A DNA stretch of 18,981 bases, taken from the NCBI GenBank assembly GCA_036269435.1, contig DATASA010000042.1, positions 1 through 18,981 on the forward strand, read 5' to 3'. The position numbers and the translations under genes were made by a program. The first letter of the stretch is position 1. Every line of letters begins with the position of its first letter. This DNA is from CADCTB01 sp036269435 (lineage in GTDB: Bacteria; Actinomycetota; Acidimicrobiia; Acidimicrobiales; AC-14). Below, in pieces: positions 1-6,292 of the stretch. The notes beneath the pieces were generated by a model. The model worked only from the letters and a program-made list of their open reading frames with translations, ran no database searches and was not told where the DNA came from.

Positions 1-66
1 GTTCGCGTGGCCGCCAGCGTTCAGTTTCTTGGCCGTCTCCGTTCAGGATCTCATGGCCGCTGACAG
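1..66. mobile_element. Terminal repeats of a probable IS21-family insertion sequence (element lies off the left edge)
   Basis: Three spaced imperfect repeats are visible: GGCCGCCAGCGTTCAG (9-24), GGCCGTCTCCGTTCAG (31-46) and GGCCGCTGACAG (55-66). Read on the minus strand, the outermost end begins TGTCAGCGGCCATGAG. The series of GGCCA-type repeats behind a TGTCA tip matches the multiple terminal repeats I know from IS21-family elements. No IstA or IstB coding sequence is in the window, so only one end is seen and the rest, if present, lies to the left. It could also be a solo leftover end. The assignment is by pattern memory only. Confidence 0.5.
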
Positions 67-209
67 GCCCCCAGGTCAACACGCATGCGAGCGCCCTCTG
101 CGCTCCGGAGTGTTAAACCATAGAGGCACGGTGTGACACGCGCTTCCGGGATTACTTCCGGCGTGGCGGCCCCACGACTACCGGGATCCGGCGCCTCTAC
201 AGCGGACGA

Positions 210-320
210 TCATGTCGTCTCCACCCAGCCGAGATCCTCGGGCACCTTGCAGTCGAAGGTCAGCCGGGCGAGCAACTGAGCTCCGTCCCTAGATCCGTGC
301 GGCCGCGGCAGACTCAGCAC
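210..320 (-). pseudogene. Possible C-terminal remnant of an unidentified protein
   Basis: From a GTG at 320 the minus strand encodes 36 residues ending in TGA at 210-212. The C-terminal part (QLLARLTFDCKVPEDLGW, then VETT) has a natural-looking composition, unlike the Arg/Pro-rich shadow frames around it. The same frame is open upstream of an in-frame TGA at 321-323, which would fit a gene carrying a nonsense mutation, but that upstream part does not look convincingly coding. I do not recognise the family. It may be nothing more than chance. Confidence 0.22.
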
Positions 321-754
321 TCAGCGCGGCTGCGCCTCGACGTCGTCGCCCGCCGCAGCAAGGCGTCCTTGAACCACCCGACACTCCGCAGGTCGAGCCG
401 TGATCCTCGTGGTCGTGCGGCACTCCTGCCCCCTGATGGCGAACGAGTCGGGTAGGCGGCAGTGTTCTGCTCGATCTGGACTCTGCGGAGGGCATCGGCG
501 TAGTGCTCCGCTCGATCGCAACGTCAGTCGTCAAACAAAACCGCGTGGCTCCATGGCCGCATCGGTCAACCGCACCTGATGCCGGATCTTCGGCGTCCTG
601 TGCACGCCACCTATCGCTTGTCCGAGCCTGAGACCGGGTCCCCCGTGGGCGCGCCATATAGACGGCTGTGGTTGCATGCGCGCCGACAATGCTGCTCCAG
701 AACGCGCGGCCAATACGTGCGGCATATCCAGGTGGGGCATCGCCACGAGGTGCC

Positions 755-770
755 GTTACACGGGTGTAAC
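755..770. promoter_or_regulatory. Perfect palindrome GTTACAC-GG-GTGTAAC, operator-like
   Basis: The arms GTTACAC (755-761) and GTGTAAC (764-770) are exact reverse complements around a GG spacer. The size and symmetry suit a dimeric repressor, TetR-type being the commonest owner of such sites in actinobacteria. The site lies 25 bp upstream of an ATG with a strong Shine-Dalgarno sequence at 796. No regulator gene is visible nearby, so its owner is unknown. Confidence 0.45.
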
Positions 771-795
771 TCCCGGTAGCGGCGTAGAGGAGGTT

Positions 796-831
796 ATGCG
801 AGTGCCCTCGGATGAGGTGCGGAATCCCTAG
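796..831 (+). pseudogene. 11-codon ORF behind a strong Shine-Dalgarno: truncated gene start or leader peptide
   Basis: The purine-rich run AGAGGAGG (786-793) precedes ATG at 796 with a very short spacer. The frame encodes MRVPSDEVRNP and then stops with TAG at 829-831. Together with the palindrome at 755-770 it looks like the regulated beginning of a gene whose body has been lost. A functional leader peptide is possible, but nothing that it would attenuate follows directly. Confidence 0.3.
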
Positions 832-950
832 AGGGGGCCGCCGACCGGTGCTCGCAGCGCCCGGGCGAGGAACATGCCCATCTCCACCTTGATCGTTGGC
901 CCGCTCGCCTGCCATACGTGGCGCATTTGTCGGTTCTTGGCCTCGTCGAG
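828..950 (-). pseudogene. Possible C-terminal remnant of an unidentified protein
   Basis: The minus-strand frame ending at 828 finishes with about 40 residues of natural-looking composition, including KNRQMRHVWQ, KVEMGMFLARALR and then APVGGPL. Upstream in the same frame the translation turns Arg/Pro-rich and looks non-coding, so the right boundary given is approximate. No family is recognised. Low confidence. Confidence 0.2.
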
Positions 951-1080
951 GCCGGGGCTCCGACCAGCTCCGCGAGGAGGAGGCAGGCGTGTCCTCGCGG
1001 GCAGCACCTTTCCTGTCTTGAGCAATCTGAGGTCCCCCGCCCAATGCGCAGGCGCTGGCCTTAGGCAGACAGTGGGCACC

Positions 1081-1452
1081 ATGCGAACAAACGAACGACT
1101 CGTGAAGGCCTGGACCGAGGAGCGGGACGCGGCCCGAACGGCGAGGAGCCGGGGGGACTTGACCTCCGAGTGGAGTCACCTCGAGCGCGCGCACATCCTC
1201 AGCCAGCCGCTGTTGGTCCCCCACATCCGCACCCACCTGGCGATGCTCAGCTGCGGCGCTCGCCGCCACGATCGTCGGGAGGTGGCGGGCCAGTTGCTTC
1301 GGCTGCTGGTCGCCGGCCCCGGCCCCGTCACCGGCCGCTACCCGGCGGGCAACACCGGCGGCGCCGACGTCAGCCCGTTCCGTGCAATGCCCATCCCCGA
1401 AGACCTCCGGACCGTTCTGGAAGGTCTCGACACCACGGAGGCAACGCGACGA
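1081..1452 (+). CDS. DUF3703 family protein; stop codon lost (ancestral end at 1450-1452)
   Basis: The ATG at 1081 begins MRTNERLVKAWTEERDAART. The pattern AHILSQPLLVPHIRTH followed by a Met/Leu-rich stretch (residues 37-58) is typical of DUF3703, a family of about 120 residues that I know from metal and copper resistance neighbourhoods. Function is unknown. The frame now has no stop until 2472. At residue 123 it reads CGA-CGA (1447-1452), and a T at 1450 would make TGA exactly where the family should end. The same change would create ATG at 1449-1451 for the following oxidase, with GGAGG (1437-1441) in front. I therefore give 1452 as the ancestral end. As it stands, ribosomes would read on through out-of-frame oxidase sequence into the frame of the membrane protein at 2023. 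The Shine-Dalgarno before 1081 is weak. In-frame codons upstream to 874 look non-coding. Confidence 0.6.
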
Positions 1453-1994
1453 CCGCGACCAACGACCTGTTCCCGACCGACACCACTGACCTGGCTCCGG
1501 CGACGCTCCCCCAGGCCGTCCGTCTCCGAGACGGTGACCGCTTTGACCTGCGGATCTCGCCGGTGGCCAACCGTATCGGTGACGACGTCCTCCGCATGCT
1601 GGCCTACAACGGTTCCGTTCCTGGCCCCTGCCTGCATGTCGACCAGGGATCGGAGGTCATCATCGACGTCACCAATGACGGCGACGTCGAGGCCACCGTC
1701 CACTGGCACGGCCTCCGCTTGGAGAACCGCTACGACGGGGTTCCACACGAGACCCAGGCACCGATCCCGGTCGGCGGCACCTTCACGTACCGGCTCCAGT
1801 TCCCCGATCCCGGCCTGTACTGGTCCGCGGCCCAGGACCGCATGGCGACGCTGTCGACCAACAGCCTGCACCGGGTGGTGCCGGCCACCCACCAGTCGCT
1901 GCTCGTGGATGAGAGTGATTCCACCTTCTCCGCCCGGGCCATCGCCGACGTGGTCCGATCCATCCGTACCCGCTCCCCCCTGCCCAGTTCCTGA
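1449..1994 (+). pseudogene. Multicopper oxidase N-terminal cupredoxin fragment fused to an alpha/beta-hydrolase-like tail
   Basis: From about 1449 the frame encodes a first cupredoxin domain of a multicopper oxidase: a segment around YNGSVPGPCLHVDQG (about 1605-1650), then the type-2/type-3 copper motif VHWHGLRLENRYDGVP, then an acidic-proline loop ending GLYW (about 1812-1823). In family members GLYWYHPH follows and two further cupredoxin domains come after. Here the sequence changes after the Trp to 56 residues starting SAAQDRMATLSTNS and ending at TGA 1992-1994. This tail resembles the C-terminus of alpha/beta hydrolases, including the THQSLL segment that carries the catalytic His. Domains 2 and 3 with most copper ligands are absent and the start codon is ACG instead of ATG, so activity is unlikely. 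A deletion joining two formerly separate genes is the simplest explanation. Confidence 0.6.
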
Positions 1995-2022
1995 GCCCAG
2001 AACCGATATCCGAGGAGTAGCC

Positions 2023-2472
2023 ATGGAGAACCACGCGAGCATGCAGCACGGGTCCCCGGAGCGGTACAGCCTTCGGGGACCCGTGCTGTGGGGTCTGGCC
2101 CTCGGTGCGGTCCAGGCCGCGTCGCCGCTCATCCTGCAATGGATCGAGCCCGCCACGCTCCACGCCATGTACATCAGCCTCATCGCCGCCGTCTACATCG
2201 GCTTCGCCGTGGCCGACGGAAGGTCGACGGTGCTCGCCGTCGAGGTGGCCGTCGCCTCGGTGTTCGTGCTCATCGCCGCGGTGGCCGTGACGACGACGGC
2301 CTGGCTGTTGGTCATCGGCTACGCCGGGCATGGGCTGAAGGACTACTGGCAGCACCGACGCCAGTACGTCGTCAACACGAGATGGTGGCCACCCTTCTGT
2401 GCCGCCGTCGACGGGCTGGTCGCGCTGGTCTTGATCGCCGAGATCGTCGCCGGCGTCAACCTGTACCAGTAG
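2023..2472 (+). CDS. Small integral membrane protein, DUF6010-like
   Basis: The 149-residue product starts at ATG 2023 behind GAGGAG (2012-2017, spacer 5). After a short polar N-terminus it contains hydrophobic segments at roughly residues 18-35, 45-62, 66-88 and 128-146, consistent with an inner-membrane protein. Between the last two lies GYAGHGLKDYWQHRR followed by VVNTRWWPPFCAAVD. This His/Trp-rich signature is what I associate with DUF6010 family proteins. No biochemical role is established for that family. Unlike the two genes before it, this gene appears intact with a good ribosome binding site. The DUF3703 frame, having lost its stop, runs into this gene in the same frame, but separate translation from 2023 is much more likely. 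Confidence 0.7.
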   Translation: MENHASMQHGSPERYSLRGPVLWGLALGAVQAASPLILQWIEPATLHAMYISLIAAVYIGFAVADGRSTVLAVEVAVASVFVLIAAVAVTTTAWLLVIGYAGHGLKDYWQHRRQYVVNTRWWPPFCAAVDGLVALVLIAEIVAGVNLYQ

Positions 2473-2573
2473 ACCGGATGGCATCCACACCGGCAGCACC
2501 GAAGTGGCGTCGGTGCTCGCCGGGAGTGGTGCCACGGTGACGACAACGTCGGACAGGGCGGACCGCGTGCGGG

Positions 2574-3716
2574 ATGCCAGCAATGGATCAGAAACCGCTC
2601 ATCGAAGGGCAACACGGCGGCCACCCAGTGGCAACACCGATCGAGTCACCTAGGACGATGAGTCTGCTCCCCCCCGAGGCCTACTGGTCCGAGGGGTGGC
2701 TCGAGGTCGAGCGGCAGCGGATCTTCGCCGACAGTTGGGTCCTGGCCGGATCGATCGACGAGTTGCAGGCGCCGGGCGACTACGTCACGGTCGACGCCGG
2801 CCAGGCTCCGCTCCTCGTGGTCCGGGCCGACGACGGCGTGCTGCGGGCCTTTCACAACTTCTGCCGTCATCGCGGCATGGCCCTCGTCGAGGGCCGCGGC
2901 AACGTCGGCCCGCAGCTCACGTGCGTGTACCACGCATGGCGCTACGGCCTCGACGGCGCGCTGCGCGTCATTCCTCAACGGCGGGACCAGTTCCCCGACG
3001 TCGACTCTGCAGACTGGGGGCTGGTGGCAGGCGCGGTTGACACATGGGCTGGCATGGTCTTCGCACACCCGACGGCGGCCGTGGCCGGGTCGTTCACGGC
3101 GACGCTCGACGGGATGCAAGATGCCCTCGGCAGCTACCGGCCCGAGCGCTTGAGCGAAGTGGCCACGGCTACCTTCGACCTGGCGTGCAACTGGAAGCTG
3201 TTCGTCGAGAACCATGTCGACGTGTACCACCTCTGGTACCTGCACGAGCGATCCCTGGGTGGGTACGACCACACCCGGTTCGAACACCGGGCAATGGGGC
3301 CGCACTGGACGAGTTGGGAGCCCCGCCGCGCCTGTGACGTATCGACCACCGACCTCTCTCAGGGCACGGTGGAGATCGCCCACCTGGACGACCACGATCT
3401 CCACGGGCTCGGCGCGCACCTTGTGTTCCCGAACGTGATGATCGCCGCCGCGGCCGAGTTCTTCGCCACCTACGTGGCCGAGCCCGTCTCCGCCGAGCGC
3501 ACCCGCCTGCACCTGCGCGTCCGGGCCGAGCCCGGAGCCGACGGGGACGCCCTGCTCAAGGCGGTCGGCTCCTTCATCGAGGAGGACATCGTGGCCTGCG
3601 AGGCCGTCCAGCGGGCCGTCCGTTCGCCGCTGTTCTCGGTGGGCCCCCTGGCGCGCGACCACGAAGCCCCGATCGTGGCCTTCCACCGCAACCTGCTCGC
3701 CCGGCTCGAGCCCTGA
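2574..3716 (+). CDS. Rieske non-heme iron oxygenase, alpha subunit (aromatic-ring-hydroxylating / N-demethylase type)
   Basis: The 380-residue protein has an N-terminal Rieske domain with the [2Fe-2S] ligands C97, H99, C117 and H120 (CxH-x17-CxxH). A C-terminal catalytic domain follows, with NHVDVYHLWYLH at 213-224. There D216 is the usual bridging Asp, H219 and H224 are iron ligands, and D338 (EEDIV) is the likely third ligand. The length is normal for a homo-oligomeric alpha subunit. Overall pattern is closer to carnitine, betaine or N-methyl oxygenases than to classic naphthalene dioxygenases, but the substrate cannot be fixed. No reductase or ferredoxin is encoded in the window, so electrons must come from elsewhere. 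The start is uncertain: ATG 2574 lacks a clear Shine-Dalgarno, and ATG 2658 (MSLLPPEAYW) is a plausible shorter start. The gene is coupled to the next one. Confidence 0.88.
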   Translation: MPAMDQKPLIEGQHGGHPVATPIESPRTMSLLPPEAYWSEGWLEVERQRIFADSWVLAGSIDELQAPGDYVTVDAGQAPLLVVRADDGVLRAFHNFCRHRGMALVEGRGNVGPQLTCVYHAWRYGLDGALRVIPQRRDQFPDVDSADWGLVAGAVDTWAGMVFAHPTAAVAGSFTATLDGMQDALGSYRPERLSEVATATFDLACNWKLFVENHVDVYHLWYLHERSLGGYDHTRFEHRAMGPHWTSWEPRRACDVSTTDLSQGTVEIAHLDDHDLHGLGAHLVFPNVMIAAAAEFFATYVAEPVSAERTRLHLRVRAEPGADGDALLKAVGSFIEEDIVACEAVQRAVRSPLFSVGPLARDHEAPIVAFHRNLLARLEP

Positions 3717-3748
3717 TCCCGGACGCGTTCACCGGAGCGTGGCGACGC

Positions 3749-4237
3749 GTGTCCGTCGCCCTGGACGGGGGCGACACGCACGAGACGTGCGACGTCCTCT
3801 GGCTCCAATCGGCACTGTTCTTCGTGGACGTTCGCGTCGAGCGGGTGTCCGGGGTCGTGCGGGCGTGCTTCGCCGGGACGACGACCTGGGCGCCGCCCAA
3901 CCTCACCTGGGCCCACGACCTCGACATCGCCGCGGCGCGAGCGGAGGACAGCGGCGAGGTGTCCTGGGCCGGCGCGGATCTGATCGAGCGAGGGTCCGGG
4001 CTCGTCCCGGGGATCGGCGCCGCCGCGTCCTACGTCGAGCACTGGACTCGACTGCCAAACGATCGACCGGTGCGCGCCGAGCTTCTGGCGGGCGGCGGCG
4101 TGGCGGTGCGAGCAGGCCGGCATCGCCTGGCGATCACACCTGCGCCGTCGGGGGCCCTGACCGCGACCTACCGTCGCCTCACCCCTGACGGATGGCGGGT
4201 CGAGCTCCGCGTACAGGCCATGGTCGGCTCCCAGTAG
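3749..4237 (+). CDS. Conserved hypothetical protein translationally coupled to the Rieske oxygenase
   Basis: From GTG 3749 the product is 162 residues: MSVALDGGDTHETCDVLWLQ at the start, then a series of beta-strand-like hydrophobic/polar alternations ending at VQAMVGSQ. I recognise no named family or catalytic motif. The reading frame is open and looks coding upstream of 3749 as PDAFTGAWRRV, so the GTG probably truncates the protein. The only upstream initiator in reach is CTG at 3713-3715, which overlaps the oxygenase stop as CTGA and would give 174 residues. That may be a real non-ATG start or a mutated ATGA overlap. Tight coupling to the oxygenase suggests a partner, a chaperone-like role or a product-processing role, but this is guesswork. 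Confidence 0.62.
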   Translation: MSVALDGGDTHETCDVLWLQSALFFVDVRVERVSGVVRACFAGTTTWAPPNLTWAHDLDIAAARAEDSGEVSWAGADLIERGSGLVPGIGAAASYVEHWTRLPNDRPVRAELLAGGGVAVRAGRHRLAITPAPSGALTATYRRLTPDGWRVELRVQAMVGSQ

Positions 4238-4257
4238 GACTGCCCCGGGTTTGCGAC

Positions 4258-5055
4258 TCAGCCCGGCGCCCGGGCCCGGCACTCCAGCGTCGTCGTCGAC
4301 GCGGCCGCCACTTCGGCAAGGAAGTCCTCGGGCGTGCGGTAGGGCCGGTCGGCGACGACCGTCGCCGCTACCGGGAACGTGAGCCGATCGTCGGCGAACG
4401 GGTATGGGTCCAGCGTCAGGCCGAAATGGCCGTCGGCCCGGCAGGCAAGCCCGGCGGGCATGCCTGGCGCCGGCCCGATCAGACCGTCGGCCGCGAGCCG
4501 AAATGCGTACTGCAAGGACAGCCGGTCCCACACCTGCAGGAGCAGGTAGTGCTCCCACACCTCTGGGTCATAGGAGGGGTGGGCGACCGGGCGGCGGCCG
4601 ACCGCGCCGTTGAGGGCGTTCTGCAGGGCGGCCATATCGACCAGGAACTCGTCGACGAGGGCCTGCTCCTCTGCGTTGAAGTGTTGCTCGGCCAGGCGGA
4701 ACGTGCCGTAGCGGTCGTTGTACAGACCGGCGCCATGCAGGCTCACGAGCAGGCCCGTCCACGGGTCGTGGTGGGCGGCCCGAGCGATCCCGGCTCGGTA
4801 CAGCGGGACGTGCTCGCGTGGAGTGAGGTCGAGAAACTGCACGGGTCGGCCCGTCGCCGGGTCGATCGAGGGCCGTCGTTCCCATAACGCCCAACCGTCG
4901 TCATGGTGACGCGCCGCCAGCTCCGACGCGTGCCGATGGCCGGCGGGCGGCGCCACCACGCCGTTGCCCCACGCGCGGGCGAACAATCCCGTCTGGGAGC
5001 CGTGATCGGGTTGGCGTACGACGAGCAGGCCGTCGTCGACCCGGGAGAGGATCAC
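4258..5055 (-). CDS. DUF3891 family protein
   Basis: The 265-residue product contains ILSRVDDGLLVVRQPDHGSQ at the start, and then a segment with RHHDDGWALWERRPSIDP and the PVQFLDLTPREH stretch. This is the conserved N-terminal block I associate with DUF3891. The HHDD segment may bind metal, but no function is established. I chose GTG at 5055 because family members begin almost immediately before the ILS-like segment. Upstream in-frame codons to an ATG at 5208 cross the operator region and look non-coding, and a TTG at 5097 is less likely. The gene converges on the oxygenase pair with only 20 bases between stops. A GTATAC operator-like site (5121-5131) lies upstream, so it may belong to the same regulon as the transport arms. 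Confidence 0.72.
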   Translation of the reverse strand: MILSRVDDGLLVVRQPDHGSQTGLFARAWGNGVVAPPAGHRHASELAARHHDDGWALWERRPSIDPATGRPVQFLDLTPREHVPLYRAGIARAAHHDPWTGLLVSLHGAGLYNDRYGTFRLAEQHFNAEEQALVDEFLVDMAALQNALNGAVGRRPVAHPSYDPEVWEHYLLLQVWDRLSLQYAFRLAADGLIGPAPGMPAGLACRADGHFGLTLDPYPFADDRLTFPVAATVVADRPYRTPEDFLAEVAAASTTTLECRARAPG

Positions 5056-5120
5056 GACGCGTCCGGGCCCGGAGACAGGTTGCCGTCCACTCGACAATGC
5101 TAGGTGACCAGGCCTCCAAC

Positions 5121-5131
5121 TTGTATACGAC
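5121..5131 (+). promoter_or_regulatory. GntR/FCD operator-like site 1 (TTGTATACGAC)
   Basis: The site is centred on GTATAC (5123-5128). The same 11 bases occur on the minus strand at 18118-18128, immediately upstream of the leftward ABC transporter arm. TNGTATACNA-type palindromes are typical of FCD-subfamily GntR regulators such as LutR, VanR and relatives, and one such regulator is encoded at 11997. Its position suits control of the leftward DUF3891 gene or co-operative binding with site 2. Confidence 0.55.
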
Positions 5132-5197
5132 GACAGATAGAGGTCACGGACGCGACGCCAGAGCGCAAGCAAACAAGCGCCAAAGCGCTCGAAACGC

Positions 5198-5210
5198 GAT
5201 GTATACAATC
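5198..5210. promoter_or_regulatory. GntR/FCD operator-like site 2 containing the palindrome TGTATACA
   Basis: TGTATACA (5200-5207) is a perfect 8-base palindrome inside GATGTATACAATC. On the minus strand it reads GATTGTATACATC, sharing TTGTATAC with sites 1 and 3. It overlaps the candidate -10 element TACAAT for the rightward operon, a position that would give repression by occlusion. Binding by the local GntR is an inference. Confidence 0.55.
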
Positions 5211-5320
5211 GTGTGATCTCGTCGTCATGTCACGGCGGTACAACCTCCTCAGTCGTTCGGCTCGCCTTGAACCGGACACTGGACGAGCCGGTCCTCGACC
5301 GGCGGAAACGACGTGATTCG

Positions 5321-6220
5321 ATGGGTAGAACGCGTTCGCTGACGGTCACGACCGTCATGGTCGGCGTCAGCCTTCTGTTGGCCGGTTGTGGCTCGTCGAA
5401 GTCCTCGACCGCCTCGTCCGCCCCGACCACGGCGGCAACGGACACCGCGTGCAGCGCGATCCAGGCCAAATACCCGGCGCTCAAGGGCAAGGCGGTCAAC
5501 GTCGGGATCGCGCCGACGATCCCGGGCTACGAGACGGTCGACCCGAACGACCCCAACAACCTCGTCGGGTTCGACATCGACCTGCTCAAGGCGGTCAGCA
5601 GCTGTGCAGGCTTTACGTACTCGTTCTCCCGGGCCGACTTCCAGACCTTGGTCCCGTCGTTGCAGGCCGGTCGGATCGACATGGTGATCAGCAACCTGAT
5701 CGCCTCCGACGCGAGGGCGCAGCAGGTGAACTTCGTCATCTACCAGAAGGACGAGGAGGCCCTGATCGTCGCCAACGGCAACCCGAAGAAGATCAACGGG
5801 GTCAGCGACCTGTGCGGGAAGTCCCTCGCCGTGTTCCCCGGCACCGTGCAGGCCGGCGCGGCCCAGACGCAGAGCACGGCCTGCACCAGCTCGGGCAAGC
5901 CGGCCATCGACATCAACACCTACGCCGACTTCAACGGCTGCCTCCAGGGGGTGCTGACCGGACGGAGCGACGCGTTCATCAACCCGGTCAGCGTCGTCGC
6001 CCTCAGCGTGGCCAAGTACCCCCAGCAGCTGTCGGCGACTCCGCCGATCCCCGAGTTCCGGTCGCTGATCGGCATGGCCTTCAACAAGTCGACCACCGAC
6101 CTGCGCGACGCCGTGTTCGCCGCCACCAAGGCCGTACAGGCCAAGGGCACCGAGAAGGCCCTGTTCACCCAGTGGCAGCAGGACCCCAACGACGAGGCGA
6201 CCGCGTCGCTGCTGCCGTAG
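5321..6220 (+). CDS. ABC transporter substrate-binding lipoprotein, polar amino acid family
   Basis: The 299-residue protein starts at ATG 5321 with a basic-hydrophobic signal peptide and lipobox LLAGC (lipidated Cys at residue 23), then a Ser/Thr/Ala linker. The mature part follows the family-3 periplasmic-binding pattern: GFDIDLLKAVSS early in lobe 1, SLQAGRIDMVISNLIASDAR for the ligand-binding loop, and a segment where amino-acid binders have RE-QVDF (here RAQQVNFV). Ligands of this fold include amino acids and small cationic or nitrogenous compounds. The Arg of the usual amino-acid carboxylate site is not obvious to me, so a non-amino-acid ligand is possible. The GTG at 5213 in the same frame lies inside the control region and would bury the signal peptide, so I rejected it. 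It heads the rightward operon, followed by its permease-ATPase after a hairpin-containing gap. Confidence 0.85.
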   Translation: MGRTRSLTVTTVMVGVSLLLAGCGSSKSSTASSAPTTAATDTACSAIQAKYPALKGKAVNVGIAPTIPGYETVDPNDPNNLVGFDIDLLKAVSSCAGFTYSFSRADFQTLVPSLQAGRIDMVISNLIASDARAQQVNFVIYQKDEEALIVANGNPKKINGVSDLCGKSLAVFPGTVQAGAAQTQSTACTSSGKPAIDINTYADFNGCLQGVLTGRSDAFINPVSVVALSVAKYPQQLSATPPIPEFRSLIGMAFNKSTTDLRDAVFAATKAVQAKGTEKALFTQWQQDPNDEATASLLP

Positions 6221-6228
6221 GCCGCCGT

Positions 6229-6254
6229 CCCGGCTCCGCGTTGCGCGGACCGGG
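6229..6254 (+). other. Intercistronic RNA hairpin between binding protein and permease-ATPase
   Basis: CCCGG (6229-6233), a bulged C, and TCCGCG (6235-6240) pair with CGCGGA (6244-6249) and CCGGG (6250-6254) around a TTG loop. That makes an 11-base-pair stem with one bulge. No U-tract follows, so it is not a standard intrinsic terminator. In ABC operons such stems after the binding-protein gene commonly stabilise or partially terminate the message, so that the binding protein is made in excess. That role is an inference. Confidence 0.55.
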
Positions 6255-6292
6255 CGCAGGTCCGGCGCCGTCGACCGTCTGGAGAGCCCGCC

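Larger units (their letters stand above)
67..1080. other. About 1 kb of degenerate intergenic DNA without a convincing intact gene
   Basis: Long frames exist on both strands, but they overlap each other, are Arg/Pro-rich and have the look of out-of-frame reading of high-GC DNA. I recognise no domain in any of them. The stretch contains a perfect 7+2+7 palindrome, a short ORF behind a strong Shine-Dalgarno sequence, and two short minus-strand stretches that could be tails of lost genes. Each is listed separately. Between an IS end and a broken copper-type locus, this reads as decayed accessory DNA. Confidence 0.55.
5056..5320. promoter_or_regulatory. Divergent control region between the DUF3891 gene and the rightward transport arm
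   Basis: This 265-base gap is more AT-rich than its surroundings in its middle part and separates divergently transcribed genes. It contains two GTATAC-centred operator-like sites (5121-5131 and 5198-5210). It also has an AGCGC-CAAA-GCGCT inverted repeat at 5176-5189, and TACAAT (5204-5209) as a good candidate -10 element for rightward transcription, embedded in the second site. No convincing TTGACA-like -35 lies 17 bases upstream. If TACAAT is used, the leader before ATG 5321 would be about 100 nt. Confidence 0.5.

Noticed and set aside
1010..1040. Possible MerR/CsoR-type metal operator before DUF3703 (ACCT ... AGGT arms)
   Set aside because: Only four-base arms, and no -35/-10 pair with suitable spacing could be placed.
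874..2472. One 532-residue open frame joining DUF3703 to the membrane protein
   Set aside because: The middle (about 1450-2022) is an out-of-frame reading of the oxidase fragment and looks non-coding, and the membrane protein has its own good Shine-Dalgarno at 2012-2017. The open frame is a result of the lost stop at 1450.
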